Notes under the pieces: generated by a model
The model's input: the letters and a program-made list of their open reading frames with translations, nothing else
Told to the model about the DNA's origin: nothing
Database searches by the model: none
Source: Burkholderia sp. L27(2015)
Lineage (GTDB): Bacteria > Pseudomonadota > Gammaproteobacteria > Burkholderiales > Burkholderiaceae
Direction: 5' to 3'
Assembly: GCF_009765705.1 (NCBI RefSeq)
Contig: NZ_LMUX01000009.1
Coordinates: 62,001-126,000, forward strand
DNA: 64,000 bases
Shown here: positions 37,236 through 46,956 of the stretch, piece by piece
Layout: every line of letters starts with the position of its first letter
Position numbering within the stretch: position 1 is the stretch's first letter
Made by a program: the position numbers and the translations under genes

Positions 37236-38885
37236 ATGGTTATCACAAAACGCAACATTCTGTGGGCTATCTTCTTTGTGTCGCTGCTTATCCTATTCGA
37301 TAACTGGCAGCGCTCGCACGGTCACCCATCGATGTTTTTCCCGAGCCCGGTCTCCACGCAGGCCGCGTCCGACGCGACGCCAGGCGCGAAGTCGGATCAG
37401 CCCGGCAGCGTGACCGCTCAGAATTCCGCAACCTTGCCCGGTGGCACGCAAGCTGCTGCCGTGCCGAGCCAGAAAGTCGAGTTCCAGACCGACGTCTTTA
37501 AAGGCGTGATCGATACGCAGGGCGCGACGATGAGCAAGCTCTCGTTGCTGCAGGATGGCGACGAGAAGAAAGACGACTACATCACGCTGTTCGACCAGAC
37601 GCCGACGCATACCTATCTGGCGCGTACCGGCTTGACGGGCGGCAACTTCCCGAACCACAGCGACGTATTCACGCTGGTGCCGGGTCCGACCACGATGGCC
37701 CCGGGCAGCGACACGCTGGCGGTCAAGTTCGAGTCGCCGGTCAAGGATGGCGTGAAGGTTGTAAAGACCTATACGTTCACGCGCGGCAGCTATGTGATCG
37801 GGGTGTCGAATCAGGTGACCAATACCGGTACTGTACCGGTTACGCCTACGCTGTATATGGAGCTGGTGCGCGACGACCAGGCGGTTGAAACGCCACGTTT
37901 CTCGCATACCTTCATCGGCCCGGCTGTCTATACCAACGAACATCATTTCCAGAAAATGACGTTCGAAGATATCGACAAGAACAAAGAGGAATACGCACCG
38001 CAAGCCGATAACGGCTGGGTTGCCATGGTGCAGCATTACTTCGCCACGGCATGGATTCCGCAGCAAGGCGTGAAGCGCGATATCTACGTGCAGAAGATCG
38101 ATCCGACGCTGTATCGCGTGGGTATGAAAGAGCCGCTGCAAACCTTGGCACCGGGACAATCGGTCGATATCTCGGCGCGCTTGTTCGCTGGTCCCGAGGA
38201 AGAGAGCATGCTCGCTTCGATCGCTCCGGGGCTCGATCTGGTCAAGGATTACGGCTGGGTCACGATCATCGCCAAGCCGCTGTTCTGGCTGCTCGACAAG
38301 ATCCATGGCGTGCTCGGCAACTGGGGCTGGTCCATCATCGCGCTGACGGTGCTGATCAAGGCCGTGTTCTTCCCGCTGTCGGCAGCAAGCTATCGCTCGA
38401 TGGCGCGTATGAAGGCGATCACGCCGCGGATGACCGCGCTACGCGAACGCTTCAAGGGCGAGCCGCAGAAGATGAATGCGGCGCTCATGGAGTTGTACAA
38501 GACCGAGAAGGTCAACCCGTTCGGCGGTTGTTTGCCGGTGGTGATCCAGATCCCGGTGTTCATCTCGCTGTATTGGGTGCTGCTGTCGTCGGTGGAAATG
38601 CGCGGTGCACCGTGGGCGCTGTGGTTGCACGATTTGTCGCAGCCCGATCCGTTTTACATCTTGCCGGTGCTGATGGCAGCTTCCATGTTCCTGCAAACGC
38701 GTCTTAACCCGACGCCGCCGGATCCGATGCAAGCCAAGATGATGATGTTTATGCCGCTGGCGTTCTCGGTCATGTTCTTCTTCTTCCCGGCCGGCCTGGT
38801 GCTGTACTACGTGGTGAACAACGTGCTGTCGATTACGCAGCAGTATTACATCACGCGCATGATGGGTAAGAAGAAAGCGGCCTGA
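37236..38885 (+). CDS. yidC: membrane protein insertase YidC
   Basis: Inner-membrane insertase and chaperone, 549 residues. It has an N-terminal helix ([17 protein letters not shown]), an Ala/Ser-rich linker and the large periplasmic P1 beta-domain ([20 protein letters not shown] to about residue 330). The conserved five-helix core follows: [40 protein letters not shown] and [18 protein letters not shown]. It ends in the basic tail KKKAA. It is the last gene of the rpmH cluster, followed by a bidirectional terminator. Confidence 0.97.
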   Translation: MVITKRNILWAIFFVSLLILFDNWQRSHGHPSMFFPSPVSTQAASDATPGAKSDQPGSVTAQNSATLPGGTQAAAVPSQKVEFQTDVFKGVIDTQGATMSKLSLLQDGDEKKDDYITLFDQTPTHTYLARTGLTGGNFPNHSDVFTLVPGPTTMAPGSDTLAVKFESPVKDGVKVVKTYTFTRGSYVIGVSNQVTNTGTVPVTPTLYMELVRDDQAVETPRFSHTFIGPAVYTNEHHFQKMTFEDIDKNKEEYAPQADNGWVAMVQHYFATAWIPQQGVKRDIYVQKIDPTLYRVGMKEPLQTLAPGQSVDISARLFAGPEEESMLASIAPGLDLVKDYGWVTIIAKPLFWLLDKIHGVLGNWGWSIIALTVLIKAVFFPLSAASYRSMARMKAITPRMTALRERFKGEPQKMNAALMELYKTEKVNPFGGCLPVVIQIPVFISLYWVLLSSVEMRGAPWALWLHDLSQPDPFYILPVLMAASMFLQTRLNPTPPDPMQAKMMMFMPLAFSVMFFFFPAGLVLYYVVNNVLSITQQYYITRMMGKKKAA

Positions 38886-38932
38886 TAAGCGGGCGCGGGG
38901 TTTAACCCGAAGCCAACGCGTAATTCGCCCCG

Positions 38933-38970
38933 AAAAGCCGCCTGTGTCTTGTCAGACCAGGCGGCTTTTT
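38933..38970. terminator. bidirectional intrinsic terminator
   Basis: AAAAGCCGCCTG (38933-38944), 13-nt loop, CAGGCGGCTTTT (38958-38969) then T. A-rich on one side and T-rich on the other, it can end both the yidC transcript and the leftward lysR transcript. Confidence 0.85.
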
Positions 38971-38978
38971 CATGGGCG

Positions 38979-39932
38979 TCATTGCGCTAACACCCTCACT
39001 CCCGGAAAGCGGGCCAGTTGCGGCACGGCCTTGCGAATGTGCGCAAGCATCGCCGTTGCGGCGGGCGAGAAGGCCTTGCCCTCGCGACGCACCACGCCCA
39101 CGCTACGTGTGAGCACCGGCTGGGACAGCAGCCTCAAGTTGAGCCGATTCAGCGGCGTACGCTGTGCCGCCAGCGCCGACATCACCGACACACCGAGCCC
39201 CCGCATCAATAAAGTCTCTATCGTCGCTGTGTTCGACACGCGATAGCGCGGCTGGCGCACTTCCTCGCTCAAGCCTGGCGTGTTGCTCAATTGATGCTGC
39301 ATCCCCAGGTCCGGACTGAAGCCGATGATCCGGTATTCGCCGATCTCATCCCACGAGATTTCGCCGGTACTTTCAGCCAGCGCATGATGCGGCGCGAACA
39401 CCACGCCGAATGAATCCTCGAGCAGCGGTTCGAACACCAGCTCCGGATCCGCTTCCCACGGGCTGCAGATGCCGAAGTCGACGTCGCCGTTGATGATGCG
39501 CTGCTGCACGCTTTCGGAATTGTCCTCGCGCAGATACACATCGATGCCGGGAAACGCGTCGATATACGTCGCCACCGCCTCCGGCAGCAACAGCGCCATG
39601 ACCGACGGCACCGCCGCCACCCCGACCCGGCCCCGTTCGCATTTGCCCAGCGCTCGCATGTCGCCGATGGTCGAATCGAACTCATGCAGCAAACGTTTGG
39701 CAGATGGCAGGAATTCCTCGCCGGCCTCGGTCAGGTCGAGCCGGCGCGTGGTCCGATTGAACAACGACACGCCAAGATCTTGCTCCAGATGCTGGATCGT
39801 CAGGCTCAGCGCCGACTGGGTCACGAACAGCGCCTCCGCGGCTCGGGTCAAGCTGCGATGCTGGGCCACGGCGACAAACGCACGTACATGCCGCACCGAG
39901 AGGCGCCGTGTGGACCGATCTTCATTCATCAA
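38979..39932 (-). CDS. LysR-family transcriptional regulator
   Basis: 317-residue LTTR. N-terminal winged HTH: RHVRAFVAVAQHRSLTRAAEALFVTQSALSLTIQHLEQDLGVSLFNR, residues 13-60. A periplasmic-binding-like ligand domain follows (RVGVAAVPSVMALLLPEAV, DFGICSPWEADPELVFEPL). It is divergent from the NIPSNAP-dehydrogenase-transporter operon (start 40022), with an 89-bp shared gap, and so is its probable activator. The gap has TAGT...ACTA half sites (39949-39970) that may be part of its binding site. Confidence 0.92.
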   Translation of the reverse strand: MMNEDRSTRRLSVRHVRAFVAVAQHRSLTRAAEALFVTQSALSLTIQHLEQDLGVSLFNRTTRRLDLTEAGEEFLPSAKRLLHEFDSTIGDMRALGKCERGRVGVAAVPSVMALLLPEAVATYIDAFPGIDVYLREDNSESVQQRIINGDVDFGICSPWEADPELVFEPLLEDSFGVVFAPHHALAESTGEISWDEIGEYRIIGFSPDLGMQHQLSNTPGLSEEVRQPRYRVSNTATIETLLMRGLGVSVMSALAAQRTPLNRLNLRLLSQPVLTRSVGVVRREGKAFSPAATAMLAHIRKAVPQLARFPGVRVLAQ

Positions 39933-40021
39933 TTTTTCTCGTGAATAGCGTAGTTTTAATCGATTGTACTAGGGAAGCACGTCGCCCTACACTGAGCGCC
40001 AGTCTTTACGAGGAAACTCAC

Positions 40022-40339
40022 ATGTTGGTCGATCTTCGCCGGTACACGATCGTGCCCGGCCAGCTCAAGCCGTATCTCGCCATCTACGAAGCGCAGGGTT
40101 TGCCGGTGCAGCGCCGACATCTCGGCGACCCGCTCGGCTATTTCATCACCGAAGTGGGGCAGCTCAACCAAGTCGTGCATTTGTGGGGCTACGAGGATTT
40201 CGCCGATCGCCAGCGCAAGCGCGCCGCGATGGAGAACGATCCGGAGTGGACGGCGTACAAGCAGAAAACAGCGGAAGGCCGCTTCATCCACAACCAGGAA
40301 AACCAGCTCCTGATGTCGGCCCCCTGGTCGAAAATCTAA
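40022..40339 (+). CDS. NIPSNAP-family protein
   Basis: 105-residue ferredoxin-like dimeric barrel protein. MLVDLRRYTIVPGQLKPYLAIY starts the NIPSNAP fold. LGYFITEVGQLNQVVHLWGYEDFADRQRKRA is the family core, with the tail NQENQLLMSAPWSKI. ATG 40022 follows GAGGAAAC, a good ribosome-binding site. The longer open frame to 39908 is unsupported. Such proteins accompany catabolic operons and have no settled reaction. Here it is the first gene before a D-2-hydroxyacid dehydrogenase and a transporter. Confidence 0.88.
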   Translation: MLVDLRRYTIVPGQLKPYLAIYEAQGLPVQRRHLGDPLGYFITEVGQLNQVVHLWGYEDFADRQRKRAAMENDPEWTAYKQKTAEGRFIHNQENQLLMSAPWSKI

Positions 40340-40370
40340 GCGGCTGTTCGCGAGAAAACCCGAGAAAACT

Positions 40371-41357
40371 ATGAAAGTGATCATCTCCGACGACTACCAG
40401 GACTGCGTGAAGACGCTCGACTGCTATGCGTCGCTGGCGCGTGATTTCGAAGTCGAAATCCATCAGGACACCGTGACTTCGATCGACGAACAAGCCCGGC
40501 GCTTCGCCTCTGCTGACGCGTTGCTGCTGATTCGCGAACGCACGCCGATCAGCGCCGAGTTGCTCGCGCGGCTGCCGAACCTGAAATTCATCAGCCAGAC
40601 CGGGCGGGCCGCCAACCACGTCGACCTCAAAGCCTGCACGGCGCGCGGCATTCCCGTGTGCTCCGAGGGCTCGGCCACGACTGCGGCTGCCGAGTTGACT
40701 TGGGCGCTCGTGATGACGTCGATGCGCAAGGTTCATCTCGAAGCAACGCGCTTCAAGGCCGGTCTATGGCAAGGCCACCTCGGTACCGGTTTGCAAGGCC
40801 GCACGCTCGGTATCGCCGGTTACGGCAAGATCGGCAGCGTGGTGGCGGGATATGGCCGCGCCTTCGGAATGCGGGTAGTCGCGCTGGGCGACCACGTGAC
40901 GTCGATCGAGGCCGCGGCCAAGGACGGCGTGGAAACCGAGACCGACCGGAAAAAATTCTTTAGCCAGGCGGATGTGGTCTGCTGCCATTTGCGTCTGTTG
41001 CCGGCCACGCGCGGCTCGATCACGCGCGACGACCTGCTGGCGATGAAGCCGACCGCGCTGTTCGTCAACACAAGTCGCAGCGAAGTCGTGGCCGATGGTG
41101 CGCTCGAAGCGGCACTGACGGCCGGTCGCCCTGGTTTCGCTGCCGTCGACGTGTACGAGCGCGAGCCGATCTACAACGCCGATCATCCGCTGCTGCGGTT
41201 CGATAACGTGCTGGCCACGCCGCACATCGGCTATGTCGAGAAAGACACCTACGAGCATTACTTCGGCATCGCCATCGAGCAATTGATCGCATGGCGTGCC
41301 GGCCGGCCCATCAATTTGCTGAATCCGGAAGCCTGGACCGAACACGCCGCGCGTTGA
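40371..41357 (+). CDS. D-isomer 2-hydroxyacid dehydrogenase
   Basis: NAD(P)-dependent reductase/dehydrogenase for 2-hydroxy acids, 328 residues. The Rossmann motif GIAGYGKIGSVVAGYGRAFG is near residue 145. The catalytic Arg lies in VNTSRSEVV, the Glu near DVYEREP, and the His in ATPHIGYVEKD. The N-terminal catalytic domain has LLARLPNLKFISQTGRAANHVD. The family covers glyoxylate reductase, phosphoglycerate dehydrogenase-like and others, and the substrate is not evident. It lies 31 bp after the NIPSNAP gene, in one operon with the transporter. Confidence 0.9.
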   Translation: MKVIISDDYQDCVKTLDCYASLARDFEVEIHQDTVTSIDEQARRFASADALLLIRERTPISAELLARLPNLKFISQTGRAANHVDLKACTARGIPVCSEGSATTAAAELTWALVMTSMRKVHLEATRFKAGLWQGHLGTGLQGRTLGIAGYGKIGSVVAGYGRAFGMRVVALGDHVTSIEAAAKDGVETETDRKKFFSQADVVCCHLRLLPATRGSITRDDLLAMKPTALFVNTSRSEVVADGALEAALTAGRPGFAAVDVYEREPIYNADHPLLRFDNVLATPHIGYVEKDTYEHYFGIAIEQLIAWRAGRPINLLNPEAWTEHAAR

Positions 41358-41455
41358 AACCATCGCATCGACGCGCATCTCGCTCAACCATAAGAAAAGC
41401 AAAAACCAAACTGGCCGCAAGCCCTTCGGCAAGTGGCTTCCACAAGGAGACCGTA

Positions 41456-42775
41456 GTGGAGAATTCACTAGAATCGCTGACGATCAAGCGCGTGTACTGG
41501 CGCCTGATTCCGTTCCTGTTCGTGTTGCTCATCATCAACTACCTGGACCGCGTCAACATCGGCTTTGCCGCCCTGCGCATGAATCATGAGCTGGGCTTTA
41601 GCGCATCGGTATTCGGTCTCGGAGCCGGCATTTTCTTCATTGGCTATGCGGTGTTCGAAGTCCCCAGCAACATCATGCTGCATAAAGTCGGTGCGCGGCT
41701 TTGGATCGCCCGCATCATGGTGACGTGGGGGTTGGTGTCGGGCATGCTGGCCTTCGTGCATACGCAGACCTCGTTCTATGTGCTGCGCTTCTTGCTGGGC
41801 GTTGCCGAAGCGGGCTTTATTCCGGGCGTAGTCGCTTATCTGGCCTATTGGTTTCCCGTTCGTTACCGCTCGCGCGCCAACGCCGGCGTGATCATGGCGA
41901 CCGCGATTGCCTCGGCGATCGGCTCGCCGGTCTCCGGTTTGTTGATGCATACGATGGACGGCATTAATGGGATCTCCGGCTGGCGCTGGATGCTGTTGTT
42001 CGAGGCTGTGCCCGCTGTGGTGCTGGGCCTGTTCGTGCTGGTCTGGCTGACCGACCGGCCCGAGCGCGCCAAGTGGCTCGCGCCGGACCAAAAGAAATGG
42101 CTGGTGAACGAACTGGCCAGCGAAGCCGCCAAGCTGGAGAAGACCGCCGACTTGCCGTTCCTGAAGATCGCCGTGATGCCGCGCGTGTGGAGCTTGTCTG
42201 CCTTGTTCGTGTGCTTTCTGACGGCCTTCTACGGCGTGCTGCTGTGGCTGCCGCAGATCATCAAGAGCATGGGCACGTCGAGCGACCTCGAAGTGGGCTT
42301 CCTGACCGCATTGCCGTTTTGCTGCGCGGCGCTGTCGATGAGCCTCGTCTCGCGTCATTCCGATAAAGTGGCCGAGCGCAAGCTGCACATCGCCATCTGC
42401 ATGGTCGTTGGCGGCGTGGCCTTGCTCGCTTGCGCGTTTGTATCGCAGCCTGTCATCGGACTCGTGCTGCTTTGCATCGCCGCTGCCGGTATCTGGGGTT
42501 GCCTGGCTGTATTCTGGACGTTGACGGGTGAGTTCCTTGGCGGTGCGGCAGCGGCAATCGGCATTGCGCTGATCAACACCATCGGGCAGTTTGGCGGTCT
42601 GGCCGGCCCGTGGGTCGTCGGCATCATCAAGGACTTCACCGGCAACTTCTCGATGGCGCTAGTGGTGCTTGCAATCGCCGCGTTCCTCGCTGCACTGATC
42701 GCCTTTCTGCTGCCGGACCGTAAGCCCGCAGCGGCAGTCGGCAAAAATATGATGGCCGCTGATACCGCGCGTTAG
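41456..42775 (+). CDS. MFS transporter, anion:cation symporter (ACS) type
   Basis: 439-residue, 12-helix symporter for an organic acid. GTG 41456 is chosen because AAGGAG sits about 6 nt upstream. The open frame extends into the previous gene. Features: INYLDRVNIGFAALRMNHELG in helix 1, the ACS signature, then GVAEAGFIPGVVAYLAYWFP and the loop RSRANAGVIMATAIASAIGSP. The C-terminal half mirrors the first and ends in LLPDRKPAA. It probably imports the 2-hydroxy acid or precursor used by the preceding enzymes. This is inference from the operon. Confidence 0.92.
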   Translation: MENSLESLTIKRVYWRLIPFLFVLLIINYLDRVNIGFAALRMNHELGFSASVFGLGAGIFFIGYAVFEVPSNIMLHKVGARLWIARIMVTWGLVSGMLAFVHTQTSFYVLRFLLGVAEAGFIPGVVAYLAYWFPVRYRSRANAGVIMATAIASAIGSPVSGLLMHTMDGINGISGWRWMLLFEAVPAVVLGLFVLVWLTDRPERAKWLAPDQKKWLVNELASEAAKLEKTADLPFLKIAVMPRVWSLSALFVCFLTAFYGVLLWLPQIIKSMGTSSDLEVGFLTALPFCCAALSMSLVSRHSDKVAERKLHIAICMVVGGVALLACAFVSQPVIGLVLLCIAAAGIWGCLAVFWTLTGEFLGGAAAAIGIALINTIGQFGGLAGPWVVGIIKDFTGNFSMALVVLAIAAFLAALIAFLLPDRKPAAAVGKNMMAADTAR

Positions 42776-42801
42776 AACGTCCGCATCGTTGTCCTTGATA
42801 C

Positions 42802-42824
42802 CCCGAGCGCCCATCGCGCTCGGG
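42802..42824 (+). terminator. terminator-like hairpin after the transporter gene
   Basis: CCCGAGCGC (42802-42810), CCATC, GCGCTCGGG (42816-42824): perfect 9-bp GC stem, 26 bp past the stop. No long T-run follows. Confidence 0.55.
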
Positions 42825-42963
42825 CGTTCCGCAAAAATTCCTCGAGGTGCGTTCCCGTACTGAGGGAACTACCGCCCGCGTATTGAATCCCAAATACTGA
42901 ACTCCATTCCCGGATCGCAAGCTCTGGGATCTTTGCGATTCTTAAAGGTGGGCGGGAGGCAAC

Positions 42964-43317
42964 ATGTACAAGGACCATAAACGCGGGCGCAGCCTGCTGG
43001 GTGCGGGCTTTCTTCCTGGAGGTGCGGCAGCGGCGAAACCCGCGCAGAGGGATGCAAGCCCGGGAACCTCGACCCAGGCGGCTACAGGGGGTGCACAACG
43101 CGGTGGCTACTGCGCCACTGCGCCGAGCCGCCAAGGCGACGAAATTTTCCTGGATCTGGCAGCGTTGTCGGCCGACCATGCCCAGGTTTTGAGGCAATAC
43201 AGCGCGAGCGGGACTTCCAAAGAGGAAGCGCTGCGTAATCTGACCGAGCTCCTCGAAACCGAAATGGCGAAACTACTCGCGCTCGTCGAGTCGTTGAAGA
43301 CCAAGCAGAAAACTTGA
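42964..43317 (+). CDS. hypothetical protein
   Basis: 117-residue protein, not recognised. GGGAGG precedes ATG 42964 at a good distance. The first half is Gly/Ala/Ser-rich and disordered-looking. The second half is helical and charged (GDEIFLDLAALSADHAQVLR, EEALRNLTELLETEMAKLLA). An arginine-rich frame covers part of the other strand, but codon use favours this one. It lies alone between two operons. Confidence 0.55.
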   Translation: MYKDHKRGRSLLGAGFLPGGAAAAKPAQRDASPGTSTQAATGGAQRGGYCATAPSRQGDEIFLDLAALSADHAQVLRQYSASGTSKEEALRNLTELLETEMAKLLALVESLKTKQKT

Positions 43318-43404
43318 TTGAACCGAGGGTGCCTTCGTGCAAGCTTGCCCGCTTGACGGAGGTGCTCATTCGCACGGCCTCGCGTTTTCCCTAGCAGGCC
43401 GTTC

Positions 43405-44310
43405 TCACGCTACCGTGCCCTGTCCGTGAAAGCGCGCCAAAAATTGCCGAGCCCGTGCCGATTCGGGCGCGCTGAAGAACTGCGCGGGCGGCGCGGTTTC
43501 CACCACTTGCCCCGCATCCATGAACACCACCCGGTTCGCAACTTGCCGCGCGAACTCCATCTCGTGCGTAACGATGACCATCGTCGCGCCTTCGCTTGCC
43601 AGCGCCTGCATCACGCTGAGCACTTCACCGACCAGCATCGGATCGAGCGCGCTGGTCGGCTCATCGAATAGCAGTACGTCGGGTTTCATCGCGAGGGCGC
43701 GGGCGATGCCGACGCGCTGTTTCTGACCGCCCGAGAGTTGCGACGGAAACTGGTCGCACTTCTCGGCAAGCCCGACTCGCGCCAGTAGTTGCTCCGCCTC
43801 CGCCCGGACATCGGCACGGTTGCGCTTGAGCACATGCAAGGGCGCCGCCATCACGTTTTCAATCACGCTCAAATGCGGCCACAAAGCAAAATGCTGGAAC
43901 ACCATGCCGATTTTGGCGCGCACCTGCGCCAGGTCGGCGTCGCTCATCTTCAAGCTGGTGTTGCCGCGCACACCCATGCGGTTGCCCGATACATGAATGC
44001 TGCCGGCATCGGGAATCTCGAGCCAGTTGATACAGCGCAGCAAAGTCGACTTGCCGCAGCCCGAGGGGCCGAGCAGGCAAACCGTCTCGCCCTTGGCCAC
44101 TTTCAAGGAGACATCGCGCAGAACCTGATTGCTGCCGAAGGATTTGGAAATGCCGTTCAGGAGGAGCACATTCAGCGCAATGTCGTCCACCGCGGCCGCT
44201 GGGGTGCCTGCGTTGGATCCATCGGGCTTATGCGCGTCTGGGGCGCTGACAGGGATCGAATTCATTGAGCTTGCCGTTGAGTAGGGGTCACGACCTGCGT
44301 TGTTCTGCAT
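43405..44310 (-). CDS. ABC transporter ATP-binding protein, polar amino-acid type
   Basis: ATPase of a PAAT importer, about 301 residues from ATG 44310 (44265 is another candidate, 44346 less likely). The core runs LLLNGISKSFGSNQVLRDVSL, Walker A GPSGCGKST, Q-loop FQHFALWPHLSV, signature LSGGQKQRVGIARAL, Walker B VLLFDEPTSALDP and switch His in VTHEMEFA. The 50-residue Ala/Pro-rich N-terminus before the core is unusual for the family. It overlaps the upstream permease end. Confidence 0.93.
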   Translation of the reverse strand: MQNNAGRDPYSTASSMNSIPVSAPDAHKPDGSNAGTPAAAVDDIALNVLLLNGISKSFGSNQVLRDVSLKVAKGETVCLLGPSGCGKSTLLRCINWLEIPDAGSIHVSGNRMGVRGNTSLKMSDADLAQVRAKIGMVFQHFALWPHLSVIENVMAAPLHVLKRNRADVRAEAEQLLARVGLAEKCDQFPSQLSGGQKQRVGIARALAMKPDVLLFDEPTSALDPMLVGEVLSVMQALASEGATMVIVTHEMEFARQVANRVVFMDAGQVVETAPPAQFFSAPESARARQFLARFHGQGTVA

Positions 44311-44944
44311 ACTTGTCGAGCATGCCGTTGGCGGCTTCGATCGCAAGGCAGATGCCCCAATACAGAACGACTGCCGTGACGAAGGCCGCGAACGGAATAA
44401 AGTAGGTCGCCTGGATGCTGGTCATCTCATGCGTGAGTTCCGATACGGCGATCACGGTGAGAAACGCGCTGTCCTTGACGATCTGGATCAACTGGCTGCT
44501 GATCATCGGCATTGCACGCAGCAGCACAGGCGGCAGGATGATATAGCGCAGCAAGGACACGCCGCGAAAGCCGAAGGCCTTGCCCGATTCGATCATCGTG
44601 GCTGGCAGCTCCAGCCACGCGCCGCGCATCAGTTCCGCCATGTAGGCGGTGTTGTAGAGTATCAGCGCGATCGCGCCAGATACCCAGTTCGACAAGCTGA
44701 TGCCCAAGGTCGGCAAGCCGAAATAGATCAGATAAACGAACAGCAGGAACGGCGAACAGCGCATCGCATCGACATACAGCGCGGCGCTTTTCGCCACTGC
44801 CTTTTGCTTCGACATCAACAGGGCTGCCAGCACTGCGCCGAGCACGATCGAAGCGATTGCGGCGATCACGAGCAGGATCACGGTGTTGAGCAGACCTGCC
44901 AGTACGACGTCGCGCTGCCCCCAGATAACCAGGAAATCGCTCAT
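44288..44944 (-). CDS. ABC transporter permease, polar amino-acid type (second)
   Basis: 218-residue inner-membrane subunit. TM segments are visible from LLNTVILLVIAAIASIVLGAVLA onward. The EAA-type loop contacting the ATPase reads ESGKAFGFRGVSLLRYIILPPVLLRAMP. It overlaps the preceding permease gene by 4 bp (44941-44944) and the ATPase gene downstream. With its partner it forms the heterodimeric channel. Confidence 0.92.
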   Translation of the reverse strand: MSDFLVIWGQRDVVLAGLLNTVILLVIAAIASIVLGAVLAALLMSKQKAVAKSAALYVDAMRCSPFLLFVYLIYFGLPTLGISLSNWVSGAIALILYNTAYMAELMRGAWLELPATMIESGKAFGFRGVSLLRYIILPPVLLRAMPMISSQLIQIVKDSAFLTVIAVSELTHEMTSIQATYFIPFAAFVTAVVLYWGICLAIEAANGMLDKYAEQRRS

Positions 44945-45588
44945 GCCATCGCCCCGCTGGCGCGTTGACGGCGTTCGAGCGCACGCTGCACGCGCAACAA
45001 GGCGAACACGATCAAGCCGTATAGCAGCAGCGCGAAGATAAACGGCGGCAGTGGTTGGTAGGTATTCGCGCCTACGCGCAACGCTGCGCGCGTAATGTCG
45101 ACGATACCGATTACGGCGACGGCCGGCGTCGACTTGATTTGCAGCGTCATTTCGTTGACGAGCCCGGGCAGGCTCGCCCGCCAGATTTGCGGAAACACGA
45201 TCAATTTGAGGCGCACCCAGCGCGACATCGCAAACGCGCGCGCCGCATCGTATTGGTCGCGCGGAAACTCGATCAACGCGCTACGCCAGATCTCGCAGTT
45301 GAACGCCGAGGTACTGACGGTCAGTGCGAGTATGGCCGCCCCGGTCGGCTCGAGCGACAAACCGAGTTGGGGCAGCGCGAAATACACGAGCAAGGTCAGC
45401 GTGACGGTCGGGCATGACCGGATCACGCTGACGTAGCCATACACCAGCCGGCTGAGCACCGGAACGCGGGCCCAGCGTATCAATGCCAACGCCAGCCCGA
45501 GCGGGACCCCAAGCACGATGCTCACGAGCGACAGCGAGATCGTCGCCAGCGCGCCGCGCGTGATGCTCCAGTAATCGTATGCGGTCAT
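44941..45588 (-). CDS. ABC transporter permease, polar amino-acid type (first)
   Basis: 215-residue permease. TM segments include GALATISLSLVSIVLGVPLGLAL, and the EAA loop reads DAARAFAMSRWVRLKLIVFPQIWRASLP. It starts 18 bp after the binding-protein stop and overlaps the second permease, so all four transporter genes form one operon. Confidence 0.92.
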   Translation of the reverse strand: MTAYDYWSITRGALATISLSLVSIVLGVPLGLALALIRWARVPVLSRLVYGYVSVIRSCPTVTLTLLVYFALPQLGLSLEPTGAAILALTVSTSAFNCEIWRSALIEFPRDQYDAARAFAMSRWVRLKLIVFPQIWRASLPGLVNEMTLQIKSTPAVAVIGIVDITRAALRVGANTYQPLPPFIFALLLYGLIVFALLRVQRALERRQRASGAMA

Positions 45589-45606
45589 CGACGGGCTCGC
45601 GGCAAA

Positions 45607-46491
45607 TCAATTAATCGATTGCGGCATTGCTTCGAAGCTCGCACCGAGCCACTTCTTTTGCAGTGCGTACATTTCGCCGCTCTTGCGCAAATCGCTCAAC
45701 GCGCCGTCCACGAGCGCCAGGGCTCCCGGATTGCCCTTCTTGACCGCCCATGCGATATAGACCGGGTTGCCAATCGGTTGGCCGATCACGAACGTGTCGG
45801 GGCGAGTCTGGATCAATGAGTTCAGGTTGATCTGCGTGTTGGCGACAGCGTCTACACGCCCAAGCGCCAGGTCCTGATAGATCTCGGGGTAGGACTGGTA
45901 CTCGACGATTTGCTTGAGCCCTTTGCCGGTTTTCTTCTTCATCGCTTCGTCGAACGTTTTCAGATCGGCCAGCATTGCGCTGCCTGTCTGGACGCCGACT
46001 ACCTTGCCGACCAGATCATTAGCCGAGGTGATGCTCGAGCCTTTTTTAACCGCGTAGAACGTGGTGGACTGCGCAAGCGGCGAAGTGAAATCGAATACTG
46101 CTTTGCGTTCGGGGGTGACCAGCACGGCTGTTACCGCCATGTCGTATTTGCCCGTCGTGACGCCAGGCAAGATGCCTGACCACGGCATGATTTGCTGCTT
46201 GATGTCGAGGCCGAGTTTCTTTTTGACCAAGGCCAGCATTTCGGTGTCGTAGCCGGTGGGCACGCCGTTGTCGACGAATTCGAACGGCTTGAAATCATCT
46301 TCGGTCGCAACGGTCATGGACCCGCGTGCCTTGATCGCGTCTGCGGTTTGGGCGCTTGCGGTGGCGCTCACGCCCAAGGTGGCTGCGAGCGTGAAGATGG
46401 CGAGTGCCGCGGCGCGGCGCATGCCGGCGCGTTGCGGACGGTCGGATGCGCGGCGTGGCTGACCGAAGGCGCGTGATACGAGAGACGACAT
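45607..46491 (-). CDS. ABC transporter periplasmic substrate-binding protein, amino-acid type
   Basis: 294-residue binding protein starting at ATG 46491 (MSSLVSRAFG), preceded by AAGGGA. The leader is long: RRAAALAIFTLAATLGVSATASAQT with cleavage after ASA. The mature part has the SBP_bac_3 signature: GSMTVATEDDFKPFEFVDNG, GYDTEMLALVKKKLGL, and YDMAVTAVLVTPERKAVFDF. The ligand is unknown. It is divergent from the DUF1989-MarR genes, and a dyad at 46571-46602 lies in its promoter region. Uptake of the compound degraded by the cluster downstream is a reasonable guess. Confidence 0.92.
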   Translation of the reverse strand: MSSLVSRAFGQPRRASDRPQRAGMRRAAALAIFTLAATLGVSATASAQTADAIKARGSMTVATEDDFKPFEFVDNGVPTGYDTEMLALVKKKLGLDIKQQIMPWSGILPGVTTGKYDMAVTAVLVTPERKAVFDFTSPLAQSTTFYAVKKGSSITSANDLVGKVVGVQTGSAMLADLKTFDEAMKKKTGKGLKQIVEYQSYPEIYQDLALGRVDAVANTQINLNSLIQTRPDTFVIGQPIGNPVYIAWAVKKGNPGALALVDGALSDLRKSGEMYALQKKWLGASFEAMPQSIN

Positions 46492-46570
46492 GGATTTTCC
46501 CTTTTCGCTGTTGAGACCGTCTCCACGTGCGATGCACGTCGTCCGCGGTCGGGTGGAGTTCGCTGCACTC

Positions 46571-46602
46571 GCACAATTAGTACGGGTACTGACGAATTGT
46601 GC
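46571..46602. promoter_or_regulatory. nested dyad upstream of the ABC transporter
   Basis: Outer arms GCACAATT (46571-46578) and AATTGTGC (46595-46602), with inner arms AGTAC (46579-46583) and GTACT (46586-46590). It lies 80 bp upstream of the binding-protein start, a possible operator for one of the MarR regulators. Confidence 0.45.
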
Positions 46603-46956
46603 ATAACCATGCAAGGCTCATGCCAGTAATGGGCCAGCGAACGCGCAAAAGGCCAGACGGAATCCGGCGCGTTTCGCGGCTCGAAATAAGCACTGTGCCG
46701 GTGCATGAATTGCGCGCCGAATGCTTGTACGGCGGTGCATGACGCACCGCTTTGGCTCGCACTGCAGGGGTCTGGAGAACGCCTTTCGTAGGACGACATT
46801 TAGCTCAGGCATATTTCCCGGCGGGGTAGTTCAAGTATCAGCCGTTTCAAGATAGGATGTATGCTGACGATATGCGTGAGGCGGCGCGGTTCTTGCGTCA
46901 TGGTGCGGGACTACCATGTACCGGGTATCGATCCCGCTGAGAAAAAGGAGAGCGGC

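Noticed and set aside
42772-43197. 141-codon minus-strand frame opposite the 42964 gene
   Set aside because: Arg/Cys-rich with no ribosome-binding site. The plus-strand frame has a good one and a helical end.
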